Source: Phytoseiulus persimilis
Lineage: Eukaryota; Arthropoda; Arachnida; Mesostigmata; Phytoseiidae
Length of the DNA: 64,000 nucleotides
Assembly (NCBI GenBank): GCA_037576195.1
Contig: CM075102.1
Coordinates: 18,410,745-18,474,744 of the forward strand
Direction of reading: 5' to 3'
The notes below the pieces were generated by a model, which ran no database searches, had not been told where the DNA came from, and saw only the letters and a program-made list of their open reading frames with translations. How positions within the stretch are numbered: position 1 is the stretch's first letter; each line of letters opens with the position of its first letter. Position numbers and translations under genes: made by a program. Below, one piece after another: positions 10,952 through 24,738 of the stretch.

Positions 10952-13900
10952 TCAGTGGCGGATCTCGGGCGATAACCAAGTGTCGATTGACTCGACACCG
11001 GTTCCTGGTGCGCCCATCGAGCACGGTTCCCGATCGAAGGTTTCGATCCTGGGACAATAATACTTGACAGATGACAACCATGTTTCATCCAACACGCTCG
11101 AATCATTCCTGAATTTATCTCATGGAATTTCTCTGTGAGCTGCTCAAGGTTCATGAACTCAAAGCGTGCTTTCAGAATTGCCGCGTCACAGAAGTTGCCG
11201 CTCTTGGCACAGAGGACGCTGCGATCGGAAGAGCAACATGTGAGGGGGCGCTGCGGTCAGCTGGCACAAGTTTTCTCGTAAAACAGAAACAGACAGACAA
11301 GAATAACAAGAAAGCACACCGATTTGCTGTGCTGCGGCCGCCACAGCAGCTCAAACCAGTAGCGGGCTGCCGGAGTCGGAACTCTAGACTTGCGGTCGTG
11401 TCATCGGCTGTCATCGAGTGTCATTCGATTCGTCACTTGTGCATGATGTGTGACAGTGCTTCCTTGAACTGAGTGGAACCTTTGGATACTAAGTTATCAA
11501 GTTGCGATGCCTCGGAAAGTTTATGGTAAGTGGGCCGCCGAGGTGTGGTCAGTGGAGTCAGTCAAGCAGGCAGGCGAGCTGCAAGCCAGCTAGGAAGCAG
11601 ACAACAACTTACTTCTTGCTAGCCTTTGAACGCTGAACATTGGAACTCCTTCTGCGGAACATAAGATGATTGGCAATGGGTTCGCCGAGTCGCCTGAATG
11701 TTCAGTGGGCCCAACCATGTGTTGTCAACGAAGGAAACTTTTGTCAACGAACAGGTTGCTGGTTGTTGCGGGGCCGGTGGCAAAAAAAAAGTCCCCGAGT
11801 TCGCTTTGTTCTTGGATGGTTTTGGAGTTTTCGAAAATTAGACAAATAAGCCACTAGTTGGTGCTCTAAGGTTGGTGTTCCCCTTGAAGTCTGATCGAAG
11901 AATTCTGAACCATCCTCATCAGAACGGCTCGACGTTTCCCCGCTCCAGATCTTTGATCTCCCTTGGTGATCATTTCCCGGGAACAGAGGCAGAGAACGTA
12001 AAGAGCATTCCCCAATTTTCTCCAAAGGCCCATGTGGGAAGCGATTTTCGTCGGCGTGGGTGTCTGGTTTTATGGTTAAACTCCGACCGTCTTATTCCCA
12101 CCCCCCATTTTCGTCTCAGAAATGTCATAAATATGAAAGGAGAGTAGCTCTCAATTTCCCCAGATTCGGTGAGGGCGGAATGATCGACTCGTAATTCAAT
12201 CGAAAAACACATCAATGTGCGTTGACCATTCCAACTTGAACACTGTTTCGGATCTCAGCGTGCCCGGCAGATTCCAACATCGGGTGACCTCCATGCGATG
12301 TCAGAGTTCACTGCATCCCTGAACTCCGGCGTGACTGACATGTTTCCGCATGGATTGATGAATGCTCAAATACACAGAGGAGAAATGCAGGAGAGCTAAC
12401 GGGTGGAAAAGTGACACCGTGGATGAAAGATTGAACGCTCGGAGGTATCAAGTCAACCGAGGTGAACGGAGTCCTCTAACGAACTCCGCTTTGTTTGAGA
12501 AGTGAACGTAGACTTTTCGCTAACCGTCCCACGTTAGTTAGGCATGGTTGGGTCGCGTCACCGTCTACTTCTACGTCTACTCGAACGACGGCTTTCGTGG
12601 CAGCTGTGCAGTCGAGATAACACTCTCACATATACACATACAACACACTGCCGACCGTGGCTGCCAGACGGACAGGCCGCCTGTTGAACCGATGTGGCGG
12701 GGAATAAGACAGTGAGCCGGGTGCGCAGGCACTGAAGATGCTCTCAGCCGCCGTAGACAGTCCAAGACGGTGAGCGGAGCGGCGGCCCAGACCGTCACCC
12801 CCACAGACTTTTCCGCCGGAAGTTGCCGCGGACATCGTTCAACAGCATTGTCGTGGATGCGCCGGCTGCCCTTTCATTCCGTGAGGCGGATCCGCGTTTC
12901 AAACCGCCGTCCCACAAACTTTACTCTGCGGTAGGTTTTCTTGCCGGAATCTTGTCGCTCAGCCACTAAACACTTCGCTGTGCTCCGTCAGAAATTGAAG
13001 CAGCGACGGATCGGATGGCGGATGCCGCGATCTCCTCCCTCAAAACCAGGTCACCGTTATGATCATTCTCGCTAGTCGGCAGCTTGGACTTTGATGAAGT
13101 ATCTCGAGGCTGAAAATCTGTGGTTTGGCGATCGCTCGGGACGAACTGTAAAACAGCTGGTGGAGGGTTCTGAATCCACCGCGTGGCGATTCGAGACAGA
13201 CGAAACTCGCGCCTCGCAGATAAACCAGCATTCGGTCGCCGGCCTAGCGGCCGTTGGTAACCCCATAAGATGCCAAGAAGAACTTTAAAAGACGAACTGA
13301 GACAGTCCACGAGCTCGAAACCAGTGGTGTTGTTCACGGCTCCAGCCTTATGGGGAAAACGACGCTTCGAATCGAGGAAGTTTTTGGTTCCCTAATCTCG
13401 AGGTGAATTTCTAGAATTTCAGGAACACATTCTCGATTGTGTGCTGTCATCCACCTCACTGAATATTCCTCGACTGTTTCTTTAGAAGATCCATTTTTAA
13501 CTTTGCTGTTACCCGATTATTCGTTCTGCTGGGAGTATGTTTGTTTATGGTATTTTCTCTCGATATGTCGCTCTCCTTGTTATGTTTCTGTCTTGTCTCA
13601 GCACCGACTCGATGTCCCAACTCGAAGGCGCCTATTGTCCCGAATCCCTCCAAGTTTCGGATCATGCATTTGTGACCGCATTCATCTTGGAACTTGACAC
13701 GTTCTCTTGTGGCTCGAATTACGTATGGCTCGAAATATTGATGTTCGTACTCGTATTCCTGTCGACGAGCGCCTGAGAACTCGTCGTCTTCCGCTGTTTG
13801 GGTGAGTGTTATCCTCTCGACTCGATCTCTCTCGAGAAGAACATCGCGTAGACGTGATTTCAAAACATTCGAACAACGATCGCCGCCGCGTCGACCGAAG

Positions 13901-16900
13901 AGCAGGGGAAATGTGCTGTTTCGTCGAGAATCTTTGCTCCCTCCGTATGGAATGGTTTTCCTCATCATTCTAGAACTAGTTTCCTCCGTTGGATTCTCGG
14001 TTCCGCTCCTGCTTTTCCTGTCGCGGCCGCTAACTATTTCGCTATTCCGACAACTCTATCCTGATTCTAGCGTCGCTAGTTTGCCGCATCTCTTTCCGGC
14101 TGTATCAACCTGTGTTTCTGTATGGAATCGGTCCATCCACCTACCTATCTATCTGTCTATCTTTGGCTGGTCGTTGCTGTTGTTGTAGTGGAGGCTTGAG
14201 ATTGCCACTTGAGCAATATACTTTTTGTGTGTATGTTTTATCTTTCGAGAAGCTCGAGAGACGACGGGGATCCTCATAAGGCAGGCGAAAGGACAAGTGC
14301 GATCCAGACTGGAGGGCGGGCCCTGCTGTTAGTAATCTTGACTGACTTTTGTTTGGGTGTGGGATGATGATCTCGGTGTTGTCGCAGCTGAAGGGAGGCC
14401 TGAGGAGTGTTCTCAATTAATGGCGAACCCGATTTGTGCTTTCGGATCGGAAGCCCGCTCCGCCTACAGAATTCTCAAAGGTCACCATGTGGCGGGCCGG
14501 AGAAATTTCATCCTCTTTCTGGTTGTTTCGGTATTCATGGTTCTTCTGTTCTCCCCTCCGGATCCACATCCCGCTCGTCCAGACCTGATCTCATTCCCTC
14601 TCGATCCAATCTCAGAGCGTCTCGACTGACATGGCAATCTCGACCGTTCCCGCCTCATATCCTGTGATCCCTCGGTTCTGTTGTATTCTTCATCCCCAAC
14701 TTAACCATCAAACAAAAAACTGCATCGAATTCAGGCCTCCTCCCCAAATAAACCCTCGGACACTGTCTTGAGGAGTCGCCAGATTCACTTTGTATACAGC
14801 TTTCTACCGCAGCTGCATCTTGCGATCATTTGGTGTTTATTTATTCTCTGAAAGCCTCTTCGTTCGATTTCTCTTCTTCCCCTGTCCATTCATCCTTTCT
14901 GGTCTATTTGATCGGATACGAAGAATGCTCCCCTCGGAGCGGTCCGAATCACTGCTGTCCGATTGGCGGGCAAGAAAGTATTTTGTTGGGAGTCGTTCAT
15001 CTCACGCTCGGATACTCACAGTCTGTCCACTCATGACATTGACGAGGAGTCGGCGGTTCCCGACGAACGAAAGCTGTGACCAACTGATTCAATTTACGAG
15101 CATGCCAAATATGAACTTCGTCCATCAAAGATGTTGCCATCACTCCGTTCGTCCTTCTCCGGAAGAGAAGGAAGCGTCCCGAAACCGAGGAGTTCGTTGG
15201 GAGAAATCGAGATGGTACAACTTGCTTTCGTCTGAAGAGGAGTCTGAAACTCTCCTTCTACGGTGATTGCGCGTCGCGCAAGCGTTGGAAACCTCAGTCC
15301 ATGGACGAGCGTCGAAATTTCTCGCGATGAAGTCAACATCGAGCTGTCATCGCTGCTCATCAGCGCAGTCACGACTTATTCTGCTCTCCCCCAAGCGCGC
15401 CGTGAGATTCTCCAGAACCTGAGACACATTGTCGACTGGGTGTTTCTTCGACTCGTAGGCATTGGATCTCGGGAGCACGCGGGATTTTAACGATGAGGTG
15501 AGCCAATGGAAGGCTTGGTTCACATCGACAACCCACCTCCTGGCACGGTTTTCGCTGAGGTTCTCAACTTTGGCGGGAAAGATCAGCCCCTGATGACAGA
15601 GCTCACCTTGATACCGAGAGAACGTCTCCGTTCTGAAGTCAGGAAAAAGTCGAACTCGTCAGCCCTCGTTTCCGTGGAATGTTGCGACAGATACAAAGAA
15701 TATTGAGCAAGCTGTCAGTGCTCGGAATATCCCGGCGTGAGGTCTGAATCGGAATTTTTCGGCATTCCCCTCGATGCCGGAGTTCGGAGCGCTGCGGCGG
15801 TTCGTAACCCGACGCCACGATTGAATGCTTGGGTGGCTGGTCGTCTGGTTGCCCGCTAGGTTCATCGGTTCACTTCGGCTCATTCAGTTACGGTCCCCAG
15901 GCTCTGCTTGGGCGACCGACACGCTGCTTGATTTACACGTTGGTAGTAAATTTTGTAGACGCCGTTGGATCTTTTCTTTTCACTCCGACTGGCTGGAAGC
16001 GAAGTGGGAAATTCGATAGAGAGAAAACAGTCAATAAATCTGATAATCGTGAGAGCATCGGTCTTCAGTTTTGTGCACGGTTTTCTGACACCAACGACGC
16101 TACAGCGGTTGCCACCGTCACTGGTATCGATCGTTTGCGTCGAAAACAGGAGCATGCCCGACACGATCGTCAGCGATCGAGACATCTTCCAGAACTGAGC
16201 CTCTTGACTCTGTCAGGTGATGAGGAGTTCTCATCTGCGTTTCCCCGTGAGTTGACCGTGCGGCGAAGGACATTCGAACGTGTCCTACCGCGCGGACGAA
16301 TTTGATGGCGGACGCGGCTTTCAAAAACTTTCACTGAATCCGTTTCGCTGTCAGACGGAAGCATAATCGGATGCGGAAGCTCGCTGAGAGGCAGAATATC
16401 TGGGTGGGCTCTCGGTATGAGCTGCATCACATGAAATATTCAAACCGGTGTCAGTGACCTCGCGGGCTCAGCGCCAGTGTGGCGACCTGGGTAGCTCGTG
16501 TCGAAGTTCGATAGATTCAAAAAGACATGTTCAATCAAATTAAGCTATTCGGGGAAGAGTCGCAACTTCGATGCTCTTCTATCGATAATTGAATTGCAAC
16601 CACGTTGGTCCGCCCAGCAACGGCGTGTTCGCTGAGGCCGCGGGTGGACTGAGTTTTGAATTTTTAAGTCATTCGGAACAATTTGTTCAGAATGAGATTA
16701 GCTCTGATGTTGTTTCTCGCATCGGCCCATGCATAAGAAGGCAGCTCTACTCTGTCCCGCTTGATTGAAGTGGTTTTTCCGTAGGCTGTTCGCCAGAGTA
16801 GAATCGGAGCAGGAATTACGTCGATTTAAAGTTCCCGCTGATAAACGGATGATTCGATTGTTTTTCCTCCAAGAGACACTTCCGAATGACGTTTTAATCC

Positions 16901-19900
16901 TGAGATGTGGCTTTGAGGAAAAAAATCTGCCAGCCTTGCCTGCGATGGTATTGGCCAAATACTGAATAAGACGGGTCCTATTAATTGGACTGCTGTTGGT
17001 ATCATTGATGTCGGTAATTACCGAACTTCACGTCAGCTCTCACGGTTCGATGATCTCAGCAGGATACTCAATTACTCTTGCCAAGAAGCCGACGATATGA
17101 TCCTTTGTTGTCCCACAGAACGTCTTTTTGAACTCCCCCATGTCGCGGCGATCATTCGGCCACTAGAAGGGTGCAGTCAGCGTTCACGGAACAACCACGA
17201 TCGAAATCAAAGAGTAGCTTCTGAACATCTGATCGGGTTCTAACTTACCTTTTTCCAACTCGATGCCCCAGGATGAAACCCCTTCGTGAATATCTGATAA
17301 TGCGGATTCTCGTGAACGTGAACGCCCCGCTCCGATGGGTAACCAGAGCTCGGCGTCGCCTTTATCTTCTGGTTTCGATGCTCAGTTTTCTTCTTATCTG
17401 CCCACTGGGTCGATGTCTCCTCCTTTCCCGTGGTCATCGATGTGCACAAAGACAAAATCTGAAGCATTCCGAAGCTGTGAGTGGTAGGCGCGTTTCGCCG
17501 ATCCTTTCGGTTGTTACTCTTCATCTTCCTCACATGCCTCCGCTCCTCGGCTCGAATTTACGAAGTGTATAAATCCAGAAGATCGCAGAAATACTGACCA
17601 CAAAGCCGTCCCAGATCTTCCCTCGGCTCGACTCGTTCTACAACTACCACATAGAACCGCTTTTTCATCATTCCCATCATCGTTACTGTGGAGGGACGCG
17701 GTTCGTATAAATGACTAACAAAGAACAGATAGCCAGCTCGAAGACGGGAGGGTTCGGATACCGGCTCAGTGAATCGAGACTTTATCGCAATGGCGACCGT
17801 GACAACATTAATTTCTGATGGAGACGAGCTGAAATAGTTACGGCAGGGCCCGCAACAGTGTCCGTAACAGTGCAGGTTGTTGCATCGAGTCTGACCACGG
17901 CGAGTCGACGGCGATCACGACGAACAACTGAACAGCCGCAATACGAAGAACAAGAACACAGTTCTGAGAAGCGGGAATGACCGACGGCTTGACGCGGATG
18001 CTTCTCGACTCCACCTTGGCGCTTCTCGTCTGGGCTGGGGTTGGTTCCGGATCGAAACTTGGGCTGTGTGCTCCTATGAAGAAACGGCAAGGCGTTGCGA
18101 AGCGACAAACTTGTCTCTGAGTATTCGTTCGTCCACTGGATCCGATCGCTGACGCTTGACCTGGGTCGTACACGGTCCGCACTTACTTCGGCTTTGTCGG
18201 TGGCTGAGGTTCGAAGCTGTGCAGAGTCTGGAGTTACTTCGCCCATCGGGATATTTCATGAAGCCTTGCCCCTGAACAGGGCCGGCTCTCGGCTGAGTGG
18301 CGCCCGGGGCGAGCTGCCAGGCGAGTGCCCCCCCTCCCACTCCCCTTCATTTCACAACGGTCCAGCAGATGATGACTCAGGAGAAACGCGTTGCCTGAAA
18401 GTCTGCCGAAGAATCATGCACGATTCGGTGCCTGTCTGACTCGAGGAATGACGAGTCTGATATGAATTACTCGGCACTACAGAAACTTCAAGAGTATATG
18501 TTAACAAAAGAAACGAGTTACGAGGCACGATCGCCGATGAGTAAGGAAAATCACCAGCCGCAGAGAAGCTGAGCCCTATTAACGGATGACGAATTTTTCG
18601 GAAACTCGCTCCTCCGAATCTTTTATACCCGATCGGCTCCGCTTTTCCTCTCAACGCTTCTCTTCCAACTCAGGCGCTCGCGGAAGCTTCCTCGTCGTCA
18701 GATTCGAACTGATTCGGCTGGAAGATACCAATTCGCGGGAAGTCAACTCAGCCTGGTTTCTTTGGTCAACTGAGGAAACTTCATCACGCTGGCATCTCCG
18801 CCTTGTTGTGGAACGTCCACAAGCACAAACAGAAGCTCGGACCACGAATCGCATCCGCGCAATCGCTTCTCCAGAATTCAACAGTTGAAATGTTTGAAAC
18901 TGTTCACGTCTAAGCCGATGAACATTGTCTCCCAGGACAATGTAGGTCCCATCGTCGCCCCAACTGGTCCCAACCCCTCGGCGCTGCCCCCGACCGTAGA
19001 CCGAACCAGACAATTTTTCAAAATGGTGACTTCAAACTGGTTCTTTCCGCCCATGCGCTGAACACTAGCCTTGCGCGGGTGCGCGTTCGTGAAAAAGGTC
19101 GGTTCCCCTCCTTATTTCATCTCCCTATGTTCTCGGCGTCCAGGTCCGTTTACGAAGCCGTCAGTCGGCTGTTTCGCTCTCGAGACAATGAACCGGGCGG
19201 GAATTTACAGGCTATCGCAGTTGTTGGTTTTTTTTCGCTGTTTTCATTCGGTGGAACTAGCCGACCATGGTGCCGGGCGGCGAGTCTTAGACAGACTCGC
19301 AGACAGGCAGAAAAGCAAACAGCCATTCAGTCTCTCCGTCAGTAAAGACGTGTTGGAGAGATCAAGCGAGAGAACAAAACGGAATGAGAGAGAGAGCCCG
19401 AGCAAAACCAGTGGGCCTCAAGCTGTTATTGGATGTAATTCGCCATGGATGCGGCAGGGCACAAAACACCCACTAGTGAACGATATGAGGAAGTCGTAGT
19501 CCCCGCTGCTCTTCTCTCTCCATCTTCGCGGGAACCCTCCGCGAGCCGCTGGTCCACTTGCTCCAGGGCGCTCTCCTTCGCTGATCTACGGAAGATCGAT
19601 ATGAGCGCTCGCCGCATCGAGCCGAACTCCTATATCGCGCCCACAGCTCGGCGGGGTGACTCTCTTCTCCTTCCAACTCACCAATGGGTTAACAGGCTTA
19701 ACGTCGGTTACCTACTCGGTAGTCAGATACTTATCGCTTGCAGCACCCCTTTATCGATCTTCCGTGTGCAGGTTCGCCGACTGAAGCAATGACAGCCTCT
19801 CCAACTGTTTCTCTGCTTCACCCTTCTCGTCGTCAGTTGATTGCGGTACGATGTATCCGCGTGAACACGCCACTACTCAACCATCTCCGGAACATGCTAA

Positions 19901-21535
19901 CGTGCGTTCCCTCGACTGGTGTGGCGGACGTTCTCCTCGGGGGCTGTCGTCCCGCGGTCGACGGTCAGGGACGAATATCGAATTATCTGTTCCGGAAGTC
20001 CGCCGTGGGCATGCGGGATTTGTCCACCGGTAGTGAGGGGAATTTGCATGGAAATCAAATTTCCGAACCGGAGTTCGGAGATCCGACTGAGTTGACAAAC
20101 GATATGAGCTGGGGAATGCGGTGGTAGACTGTTTTCTCTTGCGCGAAGAATTAGTTTTTCAAATGATGTGGACTTTTCGGGAGCACGACAGCGCTGCTGC
20201 CGACGCCCGCCGTTATTGGAATCTCGTTCCTTGAGCTCGGGGGAGAATCAAGAGGGAGTACGGATAGAGGCGGGTGGAATGCAGTCGAGTGGTTGCAGGA
20301 GTTTCGTCCTGATTCCCGAGACAATCACAGTGTCGGATGTTCTTCCACCAGTGGAAGCGTCGATTGCAGGCGAAACTGCTAACGGCATTCTCAGCGACGG
20401 CGCTATACAGCATTCCGCATCATCAAGCAGCATCATTCGGGACTAAAGTCGCGCTCTTCACTTTCGACTTGTTGACATCTAGTGACACTCGGTATCGTGA
20501 CCGAGGGTTCCGCTTTGGTGCGAAAACGCTGTCTCGTCCGATGACAGGCGTAGTGTTGACGCTCCAGGTTCGCCCCGCCTCGGTTCTCTTCCGAAGGGGT
20601 TTTGTCCCCGTCATTTGATTGCAATCTGAATCCTTTGGTTTCATTCCGTTCGCTATACCGAGCTGGGCGTTGGTAGCTCGCTAAACGGCCCACCGCACGA
20701 ATTGACCGAAGCCGCCGAGATTTCTGCTGCGGCTGGACCGTTGCTCCGTGCCTGGTTGTCCTGCCCACTCACAGAATCGCCCAGAGTCAAGTGGTATTAA
20801 TTGCTGGCTGGAGGTGGGAGAGGAGGAGAAGTGGAGAAAAAAACGGAAAAGAAGCCGCAGGCAGACACGCGGCAAGGTTGGCGTGCTCACTCGCTCGCTA
20901 GCCGGCCTGCTGGCTAAAAAAAAGCGGAAATTGCTTTTTCTCCTCATTATTATCACTACGACTATGGCCTACACCGATATCGTACTGCTCGTCTGCAGCG
21001 TCAACTTTTTTCTGGATGATGTCTCGGGAGGAGATATAAATTAATTTCTGTCATCGATCGACGCATCAAGATGAGCACCGCGACTTCGTTCGGGGAATTT
21101 CCTGAACCGCTCCCATGGTCCTCGGGCAATCAGCACCGGGCTCGGAAAGAATCGTTGGAGCCTTCCTGTGGCGGTTCCGTTCTTCAACTGAGAGCGCATG
21201 AACTCCTCATCCTCTAATCATCGGATCTTCCACATGGGTGTCGAACTTCGAAACTCTCAAGAGCATGAGCCCCACACTTTCAACGTCAGGTGAAAAATAA
21301 CGCCGCAGCCGACTTGGGATACATAGAGCGCTTCTGGCTGTACCTTCCGCATCTGCCAGATCAGGGTCCAGCAAAGCTTCTGGTTTGGCCGTAGCCAACC
21401 GAGGAGTGGCATTGGTGGCGATGTCAGTAGTAGTAGTGATGTCAGGCGTCGTAGGAGAACGTGAAAGTAGTATACAAGACAGGGGCCCCCGATGCCTGGT
21501 CTGTACGCGAGCGCGTGGCTCTGGATCGGGGAAGA

Positions 21536-21552
21536 GGGGGGGGGGGGGGGGG
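21536..21552 (+). repeat. poly-G run of 17
   Basis: Seventeen consecutive G residues follow a G/A-rich stretch. Such a run can form G-quadruplexes and is prone to length errors in both replication and sequencing. It is intronic. Confidence 0.9.
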
Positions 21553-23515
21553 TTCGATACACATCTGTCATTTGCAGCTGGTTGCCTGGTTGGCTTTCCG
21601 TCTGGCTTGCTGGCAGCGCGGTTGGCCGTCTGGCCGGCTGCTCGGTCCCATTCACTCCTGTATGGAGCTCATAGCTTCTGAGAGTGCGATCCCCCTCGGA
21701 AAAAAAGAGCATCAAAACTATAGACAGTCAGAAGAGTCCAAAGACCACCACCTCGCCGCAGACAGACGGCTTTCAGACAATGCCTCAATGCGGCCATTGG
21801 GTTTGCGGCGGAAGCATTGTCGGCCGCCATTGTTGAGGTGTGCGGCCCCGCTTCTACCCTACTCGTCGGATGATTCAAAAGTTTCGCGCGACGTAGTTCA
21901 GCCTCGGTCGTTCATTGAAGCCTGCTGTGTTACAGAGCTCGTTGTGACTGTAACGGTTAGGCACAGCAAACTAATTCGGCTACGGGCGAATTACGAATAT
22001 GGCGTAGGGCTTAGCGAACGGAAAGCCCCAAATCCGAATCAATCGGAGCCAAGTCGACACAGAGCTCCGATCCGGGTCGAGCGGATTATTCTCTGAAGGG
22101 TTATTTTCATCTCTCCACAGAGGAATACCTTTGATTTTCGTTCCGAAATCTGGGAGGGAATTTAGCGTTGAATCAACTTCTGGAAGCACTTCGCGTTGTA
22201 TTGCGGCGCGAGTTTTCGCAACAGGCAGCGAATCCGGTGAAGACATCGAGAAGTAGAGACGTGAGCGAAGTGAGAAACAATGAGGAATACTGATTCCACG
22301 CTGCCCGCCGGAATACCTCGATTGAACGCGTTTTGATCTTTCGCCTGTTCTTCGTACTTTCCTATCTATTGTGCGTTGCCGGCACTTTTTTTCGAATTTG
22401 GCCCATGCGAACCCATTACAAACAGCTGTTGTCAATGATGGCAACAATGCTGAGTGATGTCCGATTTCCAAAAGTTTCTCCGGCCTTGGCAGCTACGTTA
22501 CGTGTTGCACACTTACACACACATGTACTAAAACAGACCGACGCAGACCAGAAACTCTCGCAGACACTTGAATCGGCGAGGAAAGGAACCGCTGCCCGGG
22601 GGAAAGAGTTCTAAACAGGGTGAATTCGGTGTCTGGCCATCATCATCTGCGAGTGAAGTTCCCTGTCGTGCTTGAGGGACTCCAATCGACGTTGGGGAAC
22701 TCGTCACGAGAGTGAGCTTTCATTCGAATCCACCTCGAAAGCTGAGCCGGGTCATGGAATCGAGCGATGGCAGTTCCTTTTTCTCCGCGGTTCTTCGTCG
22801 GCGTTGCTGTTTCCGTCGATTTGAAGGTCTTTGTCACGGAAGTGGACGCAATTATCGTTGATGACTCGACTCCAGAGGCTTTCTGCGACACCTTCTGGAA
22901 CGTCGGCCGGCCGGGCAGCCGACACAATTCCGCGCCGCTGGAGGTGAGATCGGAACCGATTTCGGTCCGGTGATGAAAAACCGGTGATGAGACCCTTCGA
23001 CGGTGTGGGGAGACCGGGGACGGTTTGATGGCCGAATCGAACGCCTGACCGGCAACCTTTTCTGACCGGCCGTGCGACGTCATGCGGCACTGTGCTAATC
23101 TTCCTAACATGTGCTCGGAGGTGTGGTCGTGAGGCGTCAAGCGAGCATCTGAAGGAAAATCACCAAGCCGATGAAATGCGTTTACGAATCGGGAATTCGG
23201 GCGTAGGAGGCAGAACGTGTATCATTTCAGTCCTTCTGCGTCTACGTTTCCTTTCTGACAGTTTTATGTGGCGTAGTTGACCGCCTACTTCCGCCTACAC
23301 GGTTGGTGAGCACAAAAGAAAACCAAAATGCGGGCTTGGAAGTAGGATCCGCGCTCCTCCGACCAAGTCTTCACCTGAGTACTTCGATCGACCTCGGTCC
23401 CTAATTGTCGTCTTTAACCGTTGACCGGTGGATTGATCGATCGATCGCTCGATTGTTTAACCGATTCAATCATCCCCTTCGCTATTTGAGGACAGTGATT
23501 CGAGCCAAAGCTTCA

Positions 23516-24738
23516 GCAACTACCTCTTGACACGGAAACGTGAGCGAGGAGGAGAGGTCGACAAAAGAAGCGATCAACATCGAAATGAATAAATTCCCAT
23601 CAATCAGAGCGGTGCGCTCAGACAAGGCGCTGAATCGGAGAGCCTGGCGCCTCAAGGTTAATAGAGCACCTAGGAGGAAGACGAGGGCTGTTCAAACCCT
23701 GAATCGCGATGCCCTTAGGGACAGGACGAGGAGTGCGGTCCTGGGCGTAGTGGGGACATCAGCCTTGAGTGTGGCGTGACATCGACGCCGCCCGGGGACT
23801 ATTGGACACGAGGTTTGATGAAGAAGATGGCGTGCCACCTCGCTGCATGAACACCTTGCGCAGCTTCTCGCCGGTGACTGGTGGATATCGCTTGCGAGAG
23901 ATAGACAGCTAATCAAATACATCGTCACTCCGGATGCAAGCTTTGCCGACGTGGAGCTCATCCTACAACCACCACCACCACCCACACTGCCACAAGCAAT
24001 AGCACTCGACGAGTGCTCGTGAAGTGGTTGAGAGCTGGTCTTCAGCTCACTCACTGACCACAATGAGGAACACTCATCTAGTGGATTATGTTTTCGGAGA
24101 TCCATTCACTGAGTGCCACTGAACAGTCAAACGGCCCTGAACAAACACGACAAGGCGGTTCTGTTCATATCTGCATCCGAGAAGGATTCCATCCTCCTAT
24201 CGCTCGGTAACTCCTGAATCTAGTCCTCGGAGCGGGAACGCAATGTCCAGCGGACCAGATGGATGAGTTTCTCCGCGAATCCCCCAAAGAGAACAAGCGT
24301 GAGATTCTCGTCCACGAATCGATGCTGGCTGTCGGCGTGTGTGGATGGAAATATTAATTCGCCAAGACGAACCGATTCCTCGATAAGATGATATCTGCCG
24401 GCAGCTCGCCTTCTGACTGGAATTATCAACCGAGGGACTGGATTTAACTAGCAGAATCGTCCATGGTTGTGCCCCTCTTCCTCCTCAATAGACTTCCTGA
24501 AACCATAGCCGAGATGACGTGCATGGCCCTGTGAATTCCGGCGATGAGTCCCAACAGCATGAGTTTCGCAGATGATGTTTCGCTGCGGCGTTCCTACACA
24601 TCAGGAGTGGGCGTGTTTGTTTCAAAAGACATCTGCTTCCATGATGACGGCTTAGAGATCACTGCTCAAAATCCACGACGCTCGCTCAGTGCCACGCAGG
24701 CAGCTAACCGAGCAAACAAACAGGCTCGTTTCGTTTGA
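23516..24738 (+). mobile_element. decayed non-LTR retrotransposon-like reverse transcriptase remnant
   Basis: One reading frame from about 23540 to 24208, then a single frame change, and another from about 24190 to 24738 hold coding-like text broken by stops. In the second frame the pieces stand in the order expected of a LINE reverse transcriptase. First comes DQMDEFLRESPKENKREIL at about 24256, resembling the fingers segment after the APGPDGI motif. Next is SAGSSPSDWN at about 24394, resembling the G-x-x-P-x-x-Trp-Lys segment. Then VPLFLLNRLPETIAE at about 24469 resembles the stretch after PQGSVLSP, ending in the catalytic-loop motif MSFADDVSL at 24562-24588 (FADD, normally YADD or FADD). 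The second frame carries stops at about 24355, 24445 and 24532. The segment with the first catalytic Asp and the YRPI/GFR region is absent. An Arg-rich frame precedes it (23540-23779). No target-site duplication or poly-A tail was identified. The call rests on motif order only and could be chance. Confidence 0.33.

Noticed and set aside
13456..13968. 170-codon minus-strand open frame rich in Lys, Arg and Glu
   Set aside because: The composition follows from a pyrimidine-rich + strand; no domain, no splice structure and no homology that I can name.
24220..24429. 70-codon minus frame opposite the reverse-transcriptase-like stretch
   Set aside because: It overlaps the + strand pieces that keep a motif order; no domain is recognised on the minus strand.
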